Source of the DNA: Streptomyces sp. I6
GTDB lineage: Bacteria; Actinomycetota; Actinomycetes; Streptomycetales; Streptomycetaceae
Direction of reading: 5' to 3'
Assembly: GCA_003725745.1 (NCBI GenBank)
Contig: RHDP01000001.1
Location: forward strand, 3,783,501-3,847,500
DNA length: 64,000 nucleotides
A program made the translations under genes and the position numbers. Below are positions 60,906 through 64,000 of the stretch, in pieces (the first letter of the stretch is position 1; every line of letters begins with the position of its first letter). The notes below the pieces were generated by a model. That model made no database searches. It had not been told where the DNA came from and was given only the letters and a program-made list of their open reading frames with translations.

Positions 60906-61715
60906 ATGACCCAGACAGTCGCAGTCCTCGGCACCGGCAAGATCGGCGAGGCCCTGCTCAGCGGCATGATCCGGGCCGGCTGGCCCGCCTCGGCCCTGCT
61001 GGTGACCACCCGCCGGGCCGACCGCGCGGAGGAGCTCCGCACCCGCTACGGCGTCGAGGCCGTCACCAACGCGGACGCCGCCAAGCGCGCCGACACACTG
61101 ATCCTGGCCGTCAAGCCCCAGGACATGGGCAGGCTCCTCGACGAGCTCGCCCCCCATGTCGCCGCGGACCGCCTCGTGATCAGCGCCGCCGCCGGTATCA
61201 CCACCGCCACCATCGAGAGCCGGCTCGCCCCCGACACCCCCGTCGTCCGTGTCATGCCCAACACCCCCGTCCTCGTCGACGAGGGCATGTCCGTGATCTC
61301 GGGCGGCAGCCACGCCACCGCCGAGCACCTGACCCACACCGAGGAGATCTTCGGTGGAGTGGGCAAGACCCTCCGGGTCCCCGAGTCCCAGCAGGACGCC
61401 GCCACCGCCCTCTCCGGCTCCGGCCCCGCCTACTTCTACTTCCTGGTCGAGGCCATGACCGACGCGGGCATCCTCCTCGGCCTGCCGCGGGCCCAGGCCC
61501 ACGACCTGATCGTCCAGGCCGCCATCGGTGCCGCGGTGATGCTGCGCGACTCCGGTGAGCACCCGGTGAAGCTCCGCGAGGCCGTCACCTCCCCGGCGGG
61601 GACCACCATCAACGCCATCCGGGAGCTCGAGAACCACGGCGTTCGCGCCGCACTCATCGCCGCACTCGAAGCGGCCCGCGACCGCAGCCGCGAACTCGCC
61701 TCCGGCAACGGATGA
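60906..61715 (+). CDS. proC: Pyrroline-5-carboxylate reductase
   Basis: ProC reduces pyrroline-5-carboxylate to proline with NAD(P)H. The 269-aa product has the Rossmann motif AVLGTGKIGEALLSG (6-20), VKPQD, RVMPNTPVLVDEG, and the C-terminal SGSGPAYFYFLVEAM and TSPAGTTINAIRELE blocks of the proline-binding dimer interface. The ATG at 60906 follows GAGGTG. It is intact and typical in length. Confidence 0.95.
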   Translation: MTQTVAVLGTGKIGEALLSGMIRAGWPASALLVTTRRADRAEELRTRYGVEAVTNADAAKRADTLILAVKPQDMGRLLDELAPHVAADRLVISAAAGITTATIESRLAPDTPVVRVMPNTPVLVDEGMSVISGGSHATAEHLTHTEEIFGGVGKTLRVPESQQDAATALSGSGPAYFYFLVEAMTDAGILLGLPRAQAHDLIVQAAIGAAVMLRDSGEHPVKLREAVTSPAGTTINAIRELENHGVRAALIAALEAARDRSRELASGNG

Positions 61716-61963
61716 CGGCGGGCGCCCGCGCAGCCGATTCCGGCGATGCCGGCGGCGTGCGGCCGCCACGGCTTCGCCACCGCGGCCGCGGACCCGCCTG
61801 CGGCAACGGGCCCGGGCTCCGCCGGCGGCCGGCAACTCCGGCGGACGGTGGGCCGGGCCGCCGAGCCGCGCCCCCCCGCGCCCCCCCGTGCCCCGGCGAT
61901 CACCGGCACGATCGAGGCGACGCACAGCCCCACCTCCGGTCGGGGCAAGCCCGGGGCAGGGGC

Positions 61964-62560
61964 TCACCTCCCTGCGGCGGCCACCAGCTGGTCCGTCGAC
62001 ACCACCGTCGCGAATCCGCCGCCGTGCAGCGACACGGCGGTGGCCCGCGCCAGCTCATCGGCCTCCAGACGCCAGCCGAAGGGCCCCTCGAGGTCGAAGG
62101 TGTACGTCGCGTCCAGCGCGAACAGCACCTCGTACCCCAGGTTCCCGCCCATCCGCGCCGTGGTCTCCACGCACATGTTGGTCTGGATCCCGGCCACCAC
62201 GAACTGCCGTACCCCCTGGGACCCGAACCACTCCGCCAGATCCGGGGTCCCGTAGAACGCGGAGTTCACGGTCTTCGTCACCAGCAGCTCCGGTCCTTCG
62301 CCGCTCCCCCTCCTGCGCTCCACGTAGTCCTTGAACCCGTTCCCCGGATGGCCGGGCCGCAGGGGCGACTCCGCACTCGACGAGTCGTGCCGCACGTAGA
62401 CGACCGGACGGCCGCTTCCCCGCCACGCGTCGATCAGCGAGGCGATGTTCCCGTCCGCCCCCGGGTTGTTCCGCCGCCCCCAGAAAACCTCCTCCTCGAA
62501 CCCCTTCTGCACATCCACGACGACCAGCGCTGCGTTCTCCGCGATTTCCATGACCGCCAT
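61964..62560 (-). CDS. Isochorismatase-family cysteine hydrolase
   Basis: A 198-aa isochorismatase-like hydrolase. The catalytic Asp is in VVVDVQKGF, a Lys-type position lies in LLVTKTVNSAFYGT, and the nucleophile Cys is in GIQTNMCVETTARMG. Members hydrolyse amides such as nicotinamide, ureidoacrylate or N-carbamoyl compounds, and no specific one can be chosen. The start ATG at 62560 has a weak GGGA; 62551 is also possible. It is divergent from a GlxA-type regulator 66 bp away, which is its likely regulator. Confidence 0.82.
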   Translation of the reverse strand: MAVMEIAENAALVVVDVQKGFEEEVFWGRRNNPGADGNIASLIDAWRGSGRPVVYVRHDSSSAESPLRPGHPGNGFKDYVERRRGSGEGPELLVTKTVNSAFYGTPDLAEWFGSQGVRQFVVAGIQTNMCVETTARMGGNLGYEVLFALDATYTFDLEGPFGWRLEADELARATAVSLHGGGFATVVSTDQLVAAAGR

Positions 62561-62626
62561 GCTGTCCCGGCGCCGAACGGTGCCACAGGGGCGCAAAAGC
62601 CAGCGATCGATGATTTACTGCCAGCC

Positions 62627-63628
62627 ATGGCGCCTTCGACGGCAGCAGCACCCCAGCGCATCGCCCTCCTCGCCTTCCCGGGAGTCCGGGCCTTCGACGT
62701 CTCCGTCGTCAACGAGGTCTGGGGCGTCGACCGCTCCGACCGCGGGGTACCCGCCTTCGAGCTCCGACGCGCCGCCGCCAACCGGGCACCCGTGTCCATG
62801 CGCGGTGGTCTCAGCCTCACCCCCGACCGCACCCTCGCCTGGCTCCGCCGCGCCGACCTCGTCGTCGTGCCCGGCCTCGACGACCACCTCACCCCCGCGC
62901 CCCCACCCGTCCTCGACGCCCTCCGCCACGCACACGGCCGGGGCACACCGATCGCCGCCCTCTGCGGAGGCGCATTCACCCTCGCCCAGGCGGGCCTGCT
63001 CGACGGCCGCCGTGCGATCACCCACTGGAACCTCACCCACCTCCTGCGCAGGCACCATCCCCGGGTCGCCGTCGTTCCCGACGCGCTCTTCCTCCACGAC
63101 GACAACATCTGGACCTCCGCCGGCACCGCTGCCGGCATCGATCTGTGCCTCCATCTGGTTCGCACCACCCACGGCGCCGAAGCAGCCGCCACCATCGCCC
63201 GCTCGATGGTCACAGCCCCCTTCCGTGCGGGCACCCAGGCCCAGTTCATCGAGCACCCCACCCCCCGGGCGGACCGGGACGCCGACGCGCTCGCCGCCGT
63301 CCGCGACTACGCCCTCGCCCACCTCGCCGAGCCGCACACCGTCGCCTCACTCGCCGCCCGCGCGGGTATGTCGCCGCGCTCCTTCGCCCGTCACTTCCAG
63401 GCCACCACCGGCACCACACCCCTCCACTGGATCATCACCCAGCGCGTCGCCGCCGCCCGGAAACTGCTCGAACTCACCGATCACCCCATCCCCGAGGTCG
63501 CCCGCCGCACGGGCTTCGGCAGCGAGGTGACCATGCGCCAGCACTTCGCCGGCCACCTCGCCACCAGCCCGCGCGACTACCGGGCCGCCTTCCGTCAGCC
63601 GGCCGGAAGCAGCCCGATCGCCCGGTAG
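62627..63628 (+). CDS. GlxA-family AraC-type regulator with DJ-1/PfpI domain
   Basis: A 333-aa regulator. The N-terminal DJ-1/PfpI-like domain (about 10-190) has the cysteine elbow AALCGGAFTLAQAGLL, and the C-terminal AraC domain (about 230-330) has two helix-turn-helices, ending FGSEVTMRQHFAGHLATSPRDYR. Such proteins usually sense nitrogen- or amide-containing metabolites. It starts 66 bp from the isochorismatase-like gene and probably controls it. Its last 34 bp overlap the 3' end of the converging trpS. Confidence 0.87.
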   Translation: MAPSTAAAPQRIALLAFPGVRAFDVSVVNEVWGVDRSDRGVPAFELRRAAANRAPVSMRGGLSLTPDRTLAWLRRADLVVVPGLDDHLTPAPPPVLDALRHAHGRGTPIAALCGGAFTLAQAGLLDGRRAITHWNLTHLLRRHHPRVAVVPDALFLHDDNIWTSAGTAAGIDLCLHLVRTTHGAEAAATIARSMVTAPFRAGTQAQFIEHPTPRADRDADALAAVRDYALAHLAEPHTVASLAARAGMSPRSFARHFQATTGTTPLHWIITQRVAAARKLLELTDHPIPEVARRTGFGSEVTMRQHFAGHLATSPRDYRAAFRQPAGSSPIAR

Positions 63629-64000
63629 GCGCGGTCCACGAGGGGACGGGCCAGGCCCCTGGCCCGCGCGGCTCCCGCCGTCAGCACCTCGTCCACATAG
63701 GCAGGGTCGGCCGCCAGCTCCGCGTGCCGCACCCGCAGCGGCCTCAGCAGCTCCACCACCGCCTCGGCCGTGTCCTTCTTGAGTGCGCCGTAGGAGCCGT
63801 ACGCACCGGCCAGGCCCTCCGGCTCCCCGTTCTCACAGGCCGCGAGGATCTCCAGCAGATTCGCCACCCCGGGCCGGGCCTCCCGGTCGTAGACGACCTC
63901 CTGTCCGCTGTCGGTCACCGCTCGCATGATCTTGCGCCGGACCACGTCCGGGTCGTCCAGCAGATAGACGGTGCCCGCCCCGCCGTCCGAGGACTTGCCC
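63595..64000 (-). CDS. trpS: Tryptophanyl-tRNA synthetase, C-terminal part only
   Basis: Class Ic aminoacyl-tRNA synthetase that charges tRNA-Trp. The window contains only the last 135 codons; the frame runs off the end at 64000. The visible part starts in GKSSDGGAGTVYLLDDP, which follows the KMSKS loop, and contains ARPGVANLLEIL and AYGSYGALKKDTAEAVVELL, the anticodon-binding region. Position next to proC suggests the auxiliary TrpS1 known in S. coelicolor, but the diagnostic N-terminal part is outside the window. It overlaps the GlxA-type gene by 34 bp at the 3' end. Confidence 0.87.
   Translation of the reverse strand, partial: GKSSDGGAGTVYLLDDPDVVRRKIMRAVTDSGQEVVYDREARPGVANLLEILAACENGEPEGLAGAYGSYGALKKDTAEAVVELLRPLRVRHAELAADPAYVDEVLTAGAARARGLARPLVDRAYRAIGLLPAG

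Overview
The window is a stretch of Streptomyces core chromosome. The base composition is very GC-rich with strong third-position GC bias, which produces long shadow reading frames on both strands. Genes use ATG, GTG and TTG starts. The gene set is diagnostic: sigE-cseABC, lsr2, clpC, a wide disA-radA pair, an orphan nuoD and an SCO3374-family protein. From memory, the content resembles the S. coelicolor region around SCO3334 to SCO3406. I see no rRNA, tRNA, CRISPR array, prophage, insertion sequence or secondary-metabolite cluster.

Layout. Positions 1-7.9 kb hold tilS, hpt, ftsH and folE on the plus strand, facing a minus-strand folate operon (folP, an NTF2-like gene, folB, folK, DUF3180). 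At 8-15.4 kb there is an MprF-like lipid-modifying protein, an esterase and a quaternary-amine (betaine/choline type) ABC transporter whose ATPase gene is divergent from its permeases and binding protein. At 15.4-22 kb there is a coiled-coil membrane protein, an orphan nuoD, a MidA-family methyltransferase and a NarL-type two-component system. At 22-29.3 kb there is a threonine-aldolase-like enzyme and a tightly coupled cofactor operon: DUF2520 protein, panC, nadB, nadC, coaX. At 29.7-35.8 kb there are small conserved genes, a BlaI-type repressor, a GNAT enzyme, Lsr2, an SCO3374-family protein and clpC. At 36-44 kb lies an envelope block: a PBP4-type carboxypeptidase, a secreted M23 peptidase and the sigE-cseA-cseB-cseC envelope-stress operon, followed by mutY. 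At 44.8-54 kb are a secreted or membrane protein, disA-radA, a sigma-like/BACON fusion protein, a Cys-rich protein, a Ppx/GppA phosphatase, a sugar-phosphate isomerase and a TetR regulator. At 54.5-64 kb are ilvD, a small membrane protein, an FAD oxidoreductase, an ABC-2 exporter behind a 42-bp perfect palindrome, proC, an isochorismatase-like hydrolase divergent from a GlxA-type regulator, and the 3' part of a tryptophanyl-tRNA synthetase gene.

Three themes run through the window. (1) Thirteen otherwise normal genes carry fourteen one-base losses, nearly all in short C or G runs. This looks like an assembly that was not homopolymer-polished, so the split frames should be read as intact genes until resequenced. 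(2) At least a dozen genes have a TANNNT hexamer 6-7 nt before the start codon and mostly no Shine-Dalgarno, the arrangement of leaderless Streptomyces transcripts. (3) Intergenic minisatellites are frequent, and three of them begin on a stop codon.

The most interesting biology is a one-chain protein combining an ECF-sigma-like region, an HxxxCxxC anti-sigma-like zinc motif, a membrane helix and an external BACON domain; a MidA methyltransferase gene next to an orphan nuoD that keeps the arginine methylated by the mitochondrial MidA homologue; and the large operator-like palindrome on the start of the ABC-2 exporter.
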